Shown here one piece after another: positions 56,176 to 64,000 of a stretch of DNA of 64,000 nucleotides. The DNA is taken from contig CABIZZ010000001.1 of the NCBI GenBank assembly GCA_902363395.1, positions 434,001-498,000 of the forward strand, in the 5' to 3' direction. How positions within the stretch are numbered: position 1 is the stretch's first letter; the number at the start of each line of letters is the position of its first letter. A program made the position numbers and the translations under genes. This stretch comes from Streptococcaceae bacterium. Its GTDB lineage: Bacteria > Bacillota > Bacilli > Lactobacillales > Streptococcaceae. The notes beneath the pieces are model-generated. The model ran no database searches, was not told the DNA's origin, and saw only the letters and a list, made by a program, of their open reading frames with translations.

Positions 56176-56199
56176 GTTTCTAAAAGAGAGTCTTTTTTT
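56152..56199 (+). terminator. Terminator overlapping the yoeB 3' end
   Basis: CTCTCTTTTA (56152-56161) pairs perfectly with TAAAAGAGAG (56181-56190) over a 19-nt loop that holds the stop codon, followed by TCTTTTTTT. Confidence 0.7.
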
Positions 56200-56350
56200 A
56201 TAGTTAAACTAGCTATTTAAAGTTTCCAACTCATAGAAAATTCGCATGAATTCCCCCGTTAAAAATAGAAAAATCTAGTCTAATGTGGACGATTTGTGAT
56301 ATAATGTTAAAGATTGAAAATAATATGAATCAAACACAAGGAGAATCCTC

Positions 56351-57067
56351 ATGGGACGTAAATGGGCCAATATTGTAGCCAAGAAAACTGCCAAAGATGG
56401 CGCTAACTCAAAAGTATATGCGAAATTCGGAGTAGAAATCTATGTAGCCGCTAAAAAAGGTGAGCCAGATCCAGAATTGAATACTGCTTTGAAATTCGTT
56501 ATCGACCGTGCTAAACAAGCGCAAGTGCCAAAACACGTGATTGATAAAGCGATCGATAAGGCAAAAGGAAATACAGACGAAACCTTTACAGAAGGACGTT
56601 ATGAAGGATTTGGACCAAATGGTTCTATGTTGATCGTTGATACCTTGACGTCAAACGTCAACCGTACAGCTGCCAATGTCCGTTCGGCTTTTGGTAAAAA
56701 CGGCGGTAACATGGGAGCTTCAGGTTCTGTATCTTACCTCTTTGACAACAAGGGGGTCATCGTCTTTGCAGGTGATGATGCTGATGCCATCTTTGAGCTT
56801 TTGCTTGAAGCAGATGTCGATGTAGACGATGTAGAAGCAGAAGAAGGAACAATCACTGTTTACACAGCTCCAACTGATCTTCACAAGGCTATCGTTGCTT
56901 TGCGTGAATCTGGTATTGAAGAATTCCAAGTAACTGAATTGGAAATGATTCCTCAATCAGAAGTTGAGTTGTCAGGTGAAGATTTGGAAACATTTGAAAA
57001 ACTTTACAGCGTTCTTGAAGACGACGAAGACGTACAAAAAATCTACACAAACGTGGATGGATTCTAA
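56351..57067 (+). CDS. yebC: YebC/PmpR-family protein
   Basis: The 238-residue protein starts [21 protein letters not shown] and includes [31 protein letters not shown], hallmarks of the YebC family. Older work calls these transcription regulators; recent work links them to relief of ribosome stalling, next to EF-P. CAAGGAG precedes the ATG and an extended -10 TGATATAAT lies at 56297-56305. Streptococci often have this YebC II form. Monocistronic. Confidence 0.94.
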   Translation: MGRKWANIVAKKTAKDGANSKVYAKFGVEIYVAAKKGEPDPELNTALKFVIDRAKQAQVPKHVIDKAIDKAKGNTDETFTEGRYEGFGPNGSMLIVDTLTSNVNRTAANVRSAFGKNGGNMGASGSVSYLFDNKGVIVFAGDDADAIFELLLEADVDVDDVEAEEGTITVYTAPTDLHKAIVALRESGIEEFQVTELEMIPQSEVELSGEDLETFEKLYSVLEDDEDVQKIYTNVDGF

Positions 57068-57077
57068 TAGAAATAGA

Positions 57078-57109
57078 CCTTTGAAGATAATTTCTTCAAA
57101 GGTTTTTTT
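57078..57109 (+). terminator. Terminator after yebC
   Basis: CCTTTGAAGA pairs perfectly with TCTTCAAAGG around a 5-nt loop, then seven T residues. Confidence 0.9.
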
Positions 57110-57255
57110 CTTGAGGTTTGGCATTTTTAGGAAGGAAGGCAGAGGACACAACAATAACGATATAGTTCCTGGCTATAACTGAGAGAAAAAAATAGGAATT
57201 AGACGAATAGGGGAGGCAGTGATAGAATAGAACTATGCTAGAAAGGGGACGAGAA

Positions 57256-58398
57256 ATGGTATCATTTTCCTATGAACATCTAGTGCCCATTCGGCATTAC
57301 CTGCATCAGCATCCAGAGTTGTCTGGACAAGAATACCAAACCACAGCTTATCTCAAAGCCTATTTGGAAAAGCTAGGTGTACGCATTTTAAACAGTGGAT
57401 TAAAGACAGGTCTGATTGCTGAAATCGGAAGCGGTAAACCAGTCATTGCCCTTCGCGCAGATATTGATGCCCTTCCAATTCAGGAGAACACCGGTCTCGA
57501 CTATCAAAGTCAAACCCCTGGTGTCATGCATGCCTGTGGTCATGATTTCCATCAGGTTAGCCTATTAGGGGCTGCAGAAGTCCTAAAAGGTATGGAAACA
57601 GACTTAAAGGGAACGGTTCGGTTAATCTTTCAGCCGGCTGAGGAGACTTCTGAAGGAGCATCTGCAGTATTAGCGACCGGGCTCCTAGAGGATGTACAGG
57701 CCATCCTTGGCTTTCACAACATGCCGTCATTGCCTGCGGGTCAGTTGGCCCTGCGTCCAGGCGCCATGATGGCAGGAGTTGAAAAGTTCAAGGTGATTGT
57801 CACTGGGGTGAGCAGTCATGCGGCTCGACCGGATCTCGGTTTGGATACGGTTGTAGCGATTACTAGTATGGTCCAGCAGTTGCAGACCTTGGTCTCTCGT
57901 ACGGTTTCACCATTTGAGACAGCTGTCCTATCGGTGACCCATATCGAAGCTGGTTCAACCTGGAATGTTCTTCCCAAGTCTGGTTACTTTGAAGGAACTA
58001 TTCGAACCTTTAATCCGGATCTCCAGAGACGGCTCAAGGCGGATTTCATTCGCGTGATCGAACAGATCTCTAACAGTACCGGAGTGATGGTCCAATTTGA
58101 TTGGGGTAAGACACCACCGGTTACCTATAATGATAAGGCCCTGGCTAAAAAAGTCTTTCGCTGGTCCAAGTCTTTTGCAGAAGTTGTCGAGGCCCAACCA
58201 TCGACAGCGGGTGAAGATTTTGCTTTCTATCAAGAGAAAATCCCAGGAGTCTTTGCTTTTATCGGATCGAATGGTGCAGCGGATGCACCGGATCTCCACC
58301 ATGATAGCATGGTCATAGATGATGTTGCTTTTGCAGTATCAGTTCCATATTACGTAGAAAATGCCCTCGCTTTGCTGGAAAAATTTTCAACCAAATGA
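57256..58398 (+). CDS. M20-family amidohydrolase
   Basis: The 380-residue protein shows RHYLHQHPELSGQEYQTTAYL, ALRADIDALPI, MHACGHDFHQVSLLGAA and LIFQPAEETSEGA, the metal-binding core of the M20D amidohydrolases (aminoacylase/hippurate hydrolase type). It removes acyl groups from amino acids; N-acetyl-diaminopimelate deacetylase (DapL type) is a related option. I start at ATG 57256 after AAAGGGGAC; the upstream ATG at 57235 lacks a site. TAGAAT at about 57226 may be its -10. Confidence 0.88.
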   Translation: MVSFSYEHLVPIRHYLHQHPELSGQEYQTTAYLKAYLEKLGVRILNSGLKTGLIAEIGSGKPVIALRADIDALPIQENTGLDYQSQTPGVMHACGHDFHQVSLLGAAEVLKGMETDLKGTVRLIFQPAEETSEGASAVLATGLLEDVQAILGFHNMPSLPAGQLALRPGAMMAGVEKFKVIVTGVSSHAARPDLGLDTVVAITSMVQQLQTLVSRTVSPFETAVLSVTHIEAGSTWNVLPKSGYFEGTIRTFNPDLQRRLKADFIRVIEQISNSTGVMVQFDWGKTPPVTYNDKALAKKVFRWSKSFAEVVEAQPSTAGEDFAFYQEKIPGVFAFIGSNGAADAPDLHHDSMVIDDVAFAVSVPYYVENALALLEKFSTK

Positions 58399-58525
58399 GA
58401 CGTGATAGATAAAAACTATCACCGCCATAAAGAAAATATAATACCCAAGAGTCAGGAATTTTGATATGATGGAAAAAGCTGTTTTTTAAAGAGGAATAAA
58501 CAATTTTAATGAAAAAGGAGAACAA

Positions 58526-59353
58526 ATGAAATTGAATAAATTCATCAAATATGTTGGTTTGAGCCTTGTGGGCTTAGCAGCAGTTGGGACTTTGGTAGCC
58601 TGCTCATCCAAGTCGTCAAGTAAATCAAGTGGAAAACGGACCATTGAAGTCGCAACGGTTGGAACAACCAAACCCTTCACCTATGATAAGGACGGGGAAT
58701 TGACTGGTTATGAAATCGAAGTCATGCGTGAAATCTTCAAAGGATCAGAAAAGTATGAAGTCAACTTTAATAAGACAGAATGGTCTTCTATCTTTGCTGG
58801 CTTAGACGGCGATCGTTACCAAATCGGTGTCAGCAACCTTAGCTACGATAAAAAACGTGCGGAAAAATACTTGTACCCAAATCCATACGCAAAGAACCCA
58901 GTGGTCCTAGTGGTTCGCAAAGATTCAGGGATCAAGTCACTGGATGATATCGGTGGCAAGTCTACAGAAGTCATCCAAGGAACTTCTACAGCGAAACAAT
59001 TGGAAGCTTACAATGAAGAGCACAAGGACAATCCAACAGAGCTCAAATATACAGATGGAACCATCCAATCTATTCTTGCTAATTTGAGCGATGGACGTTC
59101 AGATTATAAGATTTTTGAACGTTTGACAGTTGAAGCCTTGATCAAGGACCAAGGGTTGGATAATTTGGAAGTGATTGAACTTCCAAGTGATCAACAACCA
59201 TACGTATACCCAATCCTTGCCAAAGGTGAGAAAGAATTGGAAACCTTTGTCAACAAACGGATCAAAGAGTTGTACGAAGATGGGACGCTTGAAAAATTGT
59301 CTAAGAAGTATTTTGGTGGAACCTACCTTCCAGAAGCTTCTGATATTAAATAA
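58526..59353 (+). CDS. Amino acid ABC transporter substrate-binding lipoprotein
   Basis: The 275-residue protein has a lipoprotein signal with lipobox LVAC (Cys at about 27) and a family 3 solute-binding fold: [21 protein letters not shown], then [23 protein letters not shown] and [11 protein letters not shown]. Its position in front of metQ-metNI suggests it also feeds methionine or a related sulfur amino acid such as cystine. It has AAAGGAG before the ATG and an extended -10 TGATATGAT near 58461-58469. No permease of its own family is in the window. Confidence 0.9.
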   Translation: MKLNKFIKYVGLSLVGLAAVGTLVACSSKSSSKSSGKRTIEVATVGTTKPFTYDKDGELTGYEIEVMREIFKGSEKYEVNFNKTEWSSIFAGLDGDRYQIGVSNLSYDKKRAEKYLYPNPYAKNPVVLVVRKDSGIKSLDDIGGKSTEVIQGTSTAKQLEAYNEEHKDNPTELKYTDGTIQSILANLSDGRSDYKIFERLTVEALIKDQGLDNLEVIELPSDQQPYVYPILAKGEKELETFVNKRIKELYEDGTLEKLSKKYFGGTYLPEASDIK

Positions 59354-59385
59354 GGTTTTTTAAAAACATCATAAGGAGAAAGAAT

Positions 59386-60258
59386 ATGAAATTAACAAAA
59401 CTTTTTGGTGTAGCAGCTCTTGCTACCGTTGCAACCTTTGCCTTAGCAGCATGTGGGTCTTCAAAATCATCTAAATCATCTGATAAAGATGGTGTGACAA
59501 CTGTTAAAGTTGGGGTGATGAGCTTAAGCGATACAGAAGAAGCTCGTTGGAAAGAAGTGCAAAAGAACTTGGATGATGCAAAAGCAAACATCAAGTTGGA
59601 ATTCACTGAGTTTACAGACTATTCTCAACCAAACCAAGCTGTTCGTGATGGGGATGTGGATATCAACGCTTTCCAACATTACAACTACCTTGAAAACTGG
59701 AACAAAGAAAACAGCGCAGATCTAGTTTCTGTAGCAGATACTTACATTGCGCCAATCCGTCTTTACTCTGGTACTAAAGATGGGAAGAACAAATACACAG
59801 ATGTAAAAGACATTCCTGAAAAAGGAACCATTGCAGTACCAAACGACCCAACAAACGAAAGCCGTGCTTTGTATGTATTGGAATCAGCTGGTTTGATCAA
59901 GTTGGATACAAAAGATGGGGAATTGGCTACCATCAGCAACATCAAAGACAATCCAAAGAACTTGACAATTTCTGAGTTGGACGCTTCTCAAACAGCTTCT
60001 TCACTTCCATCAGTTGATGCAGCAATCATCAATAACACCTTTGTTCGTGAAGCAGGTATTGATTACAAGAAAGCTCTCTTTGTAGAAAAAGCAAACAGCA
60101 ACTCTAAACAATGGTACAACTTGATTGCAGCGAAGAAAGATTGGAAATCATCTGATAAAGCGAAGGCAATCGAAGCCATTATTAAAGCCTACCATACTGA
60201 CAACGTGAAGAAAGTCATCGAAGAATCTTCAGACGGTATGGACCAACCAGTTTGGTAA
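59386..60258 (+). CDS. metQ: Methionine ABC transporter lipoprotein MetQ
   Basis: The 290-residue protein has lipobox LAAC (Cys at about 23) and the NlpA/MetQ domain: VGVMSLSDTEEARWKEVQK, FTDYSQPNQAVRDGDVDINAFQHYNYLENWN and IAVPNDPTNESRALYVL. It captures methionine for MetNI. The ATG follows AAGGAGA. It follows the first binding protein by 32 bases, so both are likely from one transcript. Confidence 0.96.
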   Translation: MKLTKLFGVAALATVATFALAACGSSKSSKSSDKDGVTTVKVGVMSLSDTEEARWKEVQKNLDDAKANIKLEFTEFTDYSQPNQAVRDGDVDINAFQHYNYLENWNKENSADLVSVADTYIAPIRLYSGTKDGKNKYTDVKDIPEKGTIAVPNDPTNESRALYVLESAGLIKLDTKDGELATISNIKDNPKNLTISELDASQTASSLPSVDAAIINNTFVREAGIDYKKALFVEKANSNSKQWYNLIAAKKDWKSSDKAKAIEAIIKAYHTDNVKKVIEESSDGMDQPVW

Positions 60259-60275
60259 TTGAGAGGATGAATAGA

Positions 60276-60301
60276 GAGGTGGAGAAGGTTTTCTCTACCT
60301 C
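60276..60301 (+). terminator. Intercistronic hairpin between metQ and the M20 peptidase gene
   Basis: GAGGTGGAGAA (60276-60286) pairs with TTCTCTACCTC (60291-60301; one G-U pair) around GGTT. Almost no T tract follows, so it is more likely a partial attenuator or mRNA-stabilising hairpin that keeps binding-protein levels high. Confidence 0.45.
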
Positions 60302-60326
60302 TTATCGTGTATAGTAGGAGGAAATG

Positions 60327-61700
60327 ATGTCTAATCCAAGAGAGACAGAACAAATATGCAAATTTGAAAATGATGAGGTGGCTCAGCATTATTTTGAAGT
60401 CCTGAGGACCCTCATTTCCAAGCGCTCCATCTTTGCCCAGCAGATTGGTTTAAAGGAAGTAGCGACCTATTTGGGAGAAATTTTCACAGCAGCAGGAGCT
60501 AAGGTAACTGTGGATGACAGCTACACAGCGCCATTTGTCATTGCTAAATTTGTTTCACCCAATCCGGACGCTAAGACCATCATTTTCTACAACCATTACG
60601 ATACCGTTCCAGCAGATGGCGATCAACCTTGGACGAGTGATCCCTTTACGCTCTCGGTCCATTACGGGACCATGTATGGTCGAGGGGTAGATGATGACAA
60701 GGGGCATATTACAGCACGGTTAACGGCTATCCGCAAATATATCCGTGAGAATGGCGACCTGCCGGTCAACATTACCTTTATCATCGAAGGAGCAGAAGAA
60801 TCTGCTTCGACCGACCTGGACAAGTATCTAGCCAAACACAAAAAACACTTGCGCGGGGCGAATCTCTTAGTCTGGGAACAAGGGACTCGTAACCAAAAAG
60901 GGGAACTGGAAATCTCCGGTGGTAACAAGGGGATTGTTACCTTTGACATGGTGGTCAAAAGTGCAGATGTGGATATCCATTCCAGCTATGGTGGAGTGGT
61001 GGAATCAGCATCTTGGTATCTGCTCAATGGTTTGTCCAGTCTTCGAGATAAAGACGGTCGCATCCTGGTGGATGGTCTCTATGACTTGATTGAGGAACCC
61101 AACGAGCGGGAACTGGCCCTGATTGATCGGTATGCCAATAAAACGGCGGACGATGTGACAGAAATCTACAATCTCCAATTGCCTATCTTAAAAGAGGAAC
61201 GAAGTGAGTTCTTAAAACGTTTTTATTTTGAGCCAGCTATGAATATTGAAGGCTTGGGAACAGGGTATCAGGGACAAGGAGTCAAGACGATTCTCCCTGC
61301 AGAAGCTCGAGCCAAGATGGAAGTTCGGTTGGTGCCAGGCTTGGAGCCTAAACAAGTCTTGGAGTTGATTCGTAAACAATTGAATCAGAATGGCTTTGAG
61401 AAGATTGAACTTGTTTTCACACTAGGGGAAATGAGCTATCGGAGTGATATGAGTGCGCCGTCCATTCTCAACGTGATAGATTTGGCCAAACGCTTTTATC
61501 CAGAAGGGGTCTGTGTCCTTCCGACAACTGCAGGCACTGGGCCCATGCATACGGTCTTTGAGGCCTTGCAAGTTCCAATGGCTGCCTTTGGTATCGGAAA
61601 TGCCAATAGTCGAGATCATGGTGGGGATGAGAATGTGAAAATTGCAGACTACTATACCCATATTGAATTAATTAAGGAGTTAATCACAAGTTATGAGTAA
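60327..61700 (+). CDS. M20-family dipeptidase/peptidase of the methionine operon
   Basis: The 457-residue protein shows [42 protein letters not shown] and [11 protein letters not shown], the two-metal core of PepV/CNDP-type M20 peptidases. It may free methionine from imported peptides. ATG 60327 is five bases from AGGAGG; 60324 is also an ATG but too close. Its last eight bases overlap metN, so it is tied to the transporter. Confidence 0.9.
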   Translation: MSNPRETEQICKFENDEVAQHYFEVLRTLISKRSIFAQQIGLKEVATYLGEIFTAAGAKVTVDDSYTAPFVIAKFVSPNPDAKTIIFYNHYDTVPADGDQPWTSDPFTLSVHYGTMYGRGVDDDKGHITARLTAIRKYIRENGDLPVNITFIIEGAEESASTDLDKYLAKHKKHLRGANLLVWEQGTRNQKGELEISGGNKGIVTFDMVVKSADVDIHSSYGGVVESASWYLLNGLSSLRDKDGRILVDGLYDLIEEPNERELALIDRYANKTADDVTEIYNLQLPILKEERSEFLKRFYFEPAMNIEGLGTGYQGQGVKTILPAEARAKMEVRLVPGLEPKQVLELIRKQLNQNGFEKIELVFTLGEMSYRSDMSAPSILNVIDLAKRFYPEGVCVLPTTAGTGPMHTVFEALQVPMAAFGIGNANSRDHGGDENVKIADYYTHIELIKELITSYE

Positions 61701-62760
61701 AGAAATTATCAAACTGGACCATATCGATGTTACCTTTCATCAGAAAAAACGTGAAATTGCAGCCGTGAAGGATGTGACCATTCATATCAATGAAGGGGAT
61801 ATTTACGGGATTGTTGGGTATTCTGGTGCAGGGAAGTCAACGCTTGTACGGGTCATCAATCTCTTGCAAGTACCGTCAGCAGGTACTATCACCGTAGATG
61901 GTGATGTCATCTATCAAGATAAGGTGACCTTAAATGCTGCGGCTTTACGCCAAAAACGCCGGGACATTGGTATGATTTTCCAACACTTCAATCTTATGGC
62001 CCAAATGACTGCAGCTGAAAATGTGGCTTTCGCCCTCAAACATTCAAATTTGTCTAAAGAGCAAAAGGCTGAAAAAGTAGCCAAGTTGTTGGAACTAGTA
62101 GGACTGTCAGATCGGGCAGACAACTATCCTGCTCAATTGTCAGGTGGACAAAAACAACGGGTGGCGATTGCGCGTGCGCTCGCCAACGATCCAAAGATTT
62201 TGATTTCTGACGAATCAACATCTGCCCTAGATCCAAAAACAACCAAACAAATCCTTGCTCTTCTGCAAGAGCTGAATCAGAAGTTGGGCCTGACAGTGGT
62301 CTTGATTACCCACGAAATGCAAATTGTCAAAGACATTGCCAATCGGGTTGCGGTCATGCAAAATGGTGAATTGATTGAAGAAGGTTCTGTTTTAGATATC
62401 TTCTCTAATCCTAAGAATGAATTGACGCAAGACTTCATCACAACAGCAACAGGAATCGATGAAGCTATGGTGAAAATCAACCAGCAACAAATTGTTAAGC
62501 AATTGCCAGCGGATTCTGTTTTGGCCCATTTGAAATATTCTGGTTCGGTGACAGACACAGCGATTATCAACGATATTTATAAACAGTACCAAGTGTCTGC
62601 AAATATTCTACACGGAAATATTGAAATTTTGGATCATACCCCTGTTGGAGAGTTGGTTGTTATCCTGACTGGAGAAGCAGCCAACCTATCTGCAGCGCAA
62701 CGGGATTTACAAGCAGCAGGTGTTTCTGTACGTGTCTTAAAAGAAGGGAGTAATGCATGA
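61693..62760 (+). CDS. metN: Methionine ABC transporter ATP-binding protein MetN
   Basis: The 355-residue protein has Walker [10 protein letters not shown] (about 39-47), the signature [15 protein letters not shown] and Walker [15 protein letters not shown]-terminal NIL domain (from about 265) senses methionine and blocks transport when the pool is full. It overlaps both the peptidase gene and metI. Confidence 0.97.
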   Translation: MSKEIIKLDHIDVTFHQKKREIAAVKDVTIHINEGDIYGIVGYSGAGKSTLVRVINLLQVPSAGTITVDGDVIYQDKVTLNAAALRQKRRDIGMIFQHFNLMAQMTAAENVAFALKHSNLSKEQKAEKVAKLLELVGLSDRADNYPAQLSGGQKQRVAIARALANDPKILISDESTSALDPKTTKQILALLQELNQKLGLTVVLITHEMQIVKDIANRVAVMQNGELIEEGSVLDIFSNPKNELTQDFITTATGIDEAMVKINQQQIVKQLPADSVLAHLKYSGSVTDTAIINDIYKQYQVSANILHGNIEILDHTPVGELVVILTGEAANLSAAQRDLQAAGVSVRVLKEGSNA

Positions 62761-63461
62761 TTGACTTTATTCAAACCTTTATTCAAACCTATCTACCAAA
62801 TGTTTACCGGATGGGCTGGAGTGGCCAAGCTGGATGGGGAACAGCGATTTATCTGACCCTTTATATGACCTTTATCTCTTTTGTGATTGGTGGTTTATTG
62901 GGACTCATTGCAGGCTTATTACTAGTCTTGACAGGACCAGGTGGGATTATCGAGAATAAATTGGTTTTCCATATCTTGGATAAAATTACTTCCATCTTCC
63001 GTGCGATTCCATTTATCATCTTGCTAGCCTTGATCAATCCCTTTACTCGTATGATTGTTGGAACTGGGATCGGTCCTACAGCAGCCTTAGTTCCCCTATC
63101 CTTAGCTGTCTTTCCTTTCTTTGCTCGCCAAGTTCAAGTCGTTTTATCTGAGCTTGACCGAGGTGTAATTGAAGCGGCCCAAGCCAGTGGGGCAACATTT
63201 TGGGATATCGTTGGTGTCTATCTTCGTGAAGGTCTTCCAGATTTGATTCGTGTGACAACTGTTACCCTTATTTCCTTGGTTGGTGAAACAGCCATGGCGG
63301 GTGCGATTGGAGCCGGTGGTCTCGGAAACGTGGCTATATCTTATGGTTACCAACGCTTTAATAATGATGTCACCTTGCTAGCAACCTTCTTGATTCTGCT
63401 TTTGATCTTCTTTATTCAGTTTATCGGTGATTTCTTGACCAAGAAAATTAGTCACCGGTAA
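62757..63461 (+). CDS. metI: Methionine ABC transporter permease MetI
   Basis: The 234-residue permease has five or so membrane helices and the EAA-type coupling loop [27 protein letters not shown]. It pairs with MetN as a dimer. Its ATG overlaps the metN stop by four bases. A further gene follows after 15 bases with no terminator. Confidence 0.96.
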   Translation: MIDFIQTFIQTYLPNVYRMGWSGQAGWGTAIYLTLYMTFISFVIGGLLGLIAGLLLVLTGPGGIIENKLVFHILDKITSIFRAIPFIILLALINPFTRMIVGTGIGPTAALVPLSLAVFPFFARQVQVVLSELDRGVIEAAQASGATFWDIVGVYLREGLPDLIRVTTVTLISLVGETAMAGAIGAGGLGNVAISYGYQRFNNDVTLLATFLILLLIFFIQFIGDFLTKKISHR

Positions 63462-63476
63462 GGATGGGTGAAGTAC

Positions 63477-64000
63477 ATGAACATGATACAGAAACATCAA
63501 TTTAAGCAGGTTGCAGCATTTGCAGGCTTGTATTTTCTTGCCATTGGTTTAGGCGTCCTGCTTGGAAGTCTGGTTGACCATCGAGGAAATATGTTTTATG
63601 CTCCAGCCTTCTCTGCCCTAGTTGGTGGAGGGATCTATCGCGTCTATGTTGAGAAAATTCAACGGACAGGAGCTATTCTAGTAGTTGCTCTTGTGATTGG
63701 TGCTTTTTTCCTTTTCACTCGTCATGGAGCTGGAGCCTTTCTTCCTGCTCTTGTTGGGGGGCTTTTAGCCGAATTGGTCGCAGCCCGTGGCCGCTACCAG
63801 TCGAAGTTAGGCAATGCGCTTTCCTTCCTCCTCTTTTCCTTTACGACGACAGGGCCCATTCTCATGATGTGGATCCAACCGGCTAGTTACCGTGCTTCTT
63901 TACTAGCCCGTGGGAAGTCGATGGATTATATTGAACGCGTTATGGTACCGTCGAATATGGTGACGGTTAGCTGGTTTTTATTGACCCTTCTGTTTGGAGC
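63477..64000 (+). CDS. MptD/Trep_Strep-family ECF transporter S-like membrane protein, 3' end cut by window edge
   Basis: The frame starts at ATG 63477 (MNMIQKHQFKQVAAFAGLYFLAIGLGVLLG) and is open to the right edge, 174 codons. It has about five hydrophobic segments and matches the MptD family of putative ECF-transporter substrate-binding (S) components. It follows metI by 15 bases with a GGATGGGTG site, so it may be read from the same transcript. Downstream ECF ATPase genes would be expected beyond the window. Substrate unknown. Confidence 0.8.
   Translation, partial: MNMIQKHQFKQVAAFAGLYFLAIGLGVLLGSLVDHRGNMFYAPAFSALVGGGIYRVYVEKIQRTGAILVVALVIGAFFLFTRHGAGAFLPALVGGLLAELVAARGRYQSKLGNALSFLLFSFTTTGPILMMWIQPASYRASLLARGKSMDYIERVMVPSNMVTVSWFLLTLLFG

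Noticed and set aside
58399..58525. S-box, T-box or other methionine riboswitch before the methionine cluster
   Set aside because: No conserved stems or T-box motif were visible; only a weak GTGATAG/CTATCAC repeat without a T tract.
1..64000. CRISPR arrays, tRNA or rRNA genes
   Set aside because: No regularly spaced direct repeats and no tRNA or rRNA sequence were recognised on either strand.

Overview
The window looks like a chromosome segment of a Streptococcus from the mitis/sanguinis/parasanguinis part of the genus. The evidence is the gene content and order (uvrA-pepP-efp-asp23-nusB, secA-aroG-acpS-alr-recG, codY-pncA, gatCAB, yqeG-yqeH-yhbY-nadD-yqeK-rsfS, two binding proteins with metNI), extended -10 promoters (TGnTATAAT), a YSIRK-type/LPXTG surface pullulanase and moderate-to-low GC. 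The species cannot be fixed from the sequence alone. No tRNA, rRNA, CRISPR array, complete insertion sequence or prophage was seen.

Layout. 1-1.2 kb: two AT-rich genes of unknown function, the first cut by the window edge. 1.2-2.4 kb: rpsF-ssb-rpsR operon with a strong promoter and a leader hairpin. 2.5-3.1 kb: a GNAT acetyltransferase broken by one in-frame stop. 3.1-4.8 kb: DUF1129-type membrane protein and CorA on the minus strand. 4.9-10.3 kb: uvrA, pepP, efp, asp23-like, nusB. 10.5-16.3 kb: complete sucrose locus (scrR-scrB divergent from scrA, then scrK) with four similar LacI-type operator sites. 16.4-20.8 kb: deformylase-like protein, PAP2 phosphatase, a striking multi-hairpin element, queG, manA and a TipA-type MerR regulator. 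21-30.5 kb: KimA-like potassium importer, secA, aroG, acpS, alr, recG. 30.9-36.8 kb: asparaginase, HAD plus MazG-like fusion, universal stress protein, alaT-like aminotransferase, codY, pncA. 36.9-45.6 kb: gatCAB, a small membrane protein, a butanediol-type dehydrogenase and pulA with a cre site. 45.7-57.1 kb: an EamA exporter, a VTT-domain protein, the yqeG-to-rsfS ribosome/NAD cluster, a methyltransferase, a bacterial NACHT NTPase, tmcAL, yefM-yoeB and yebC. 57.2-64 kb: an M20 hydrolase, then the methionine uptake cluster (two lipoproteins, M20 peptidase, metN, metI) and the start of an MptD-type membrane protein.

How it fits together. Most of the window is conserved housekeeping DNA organised in short operons separated by hairpin terminators. 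Accessory signal is concentrated in a few places. The main one is the AT-rich NACHT NTPase gene, wedged between two housekeeping genes next to a toxin-antitoxin pair and a long imperfect hairpin; it is the best candidate for a phage-defence gene. Others are a three-copy, about 180-bp, three-hairpin repeat that sits at gene ends and looks like a bidirectional terminator or MITE, and a 140-nt element in which three strong hairpins are enclosed by an 11-bp outer stem. Carbon and nitrogen control is visible directly: ScrR-type operators at scr, a cre site at pulA, a CodY box at codY and a TGTACA palindrome at yefM-yoeB.
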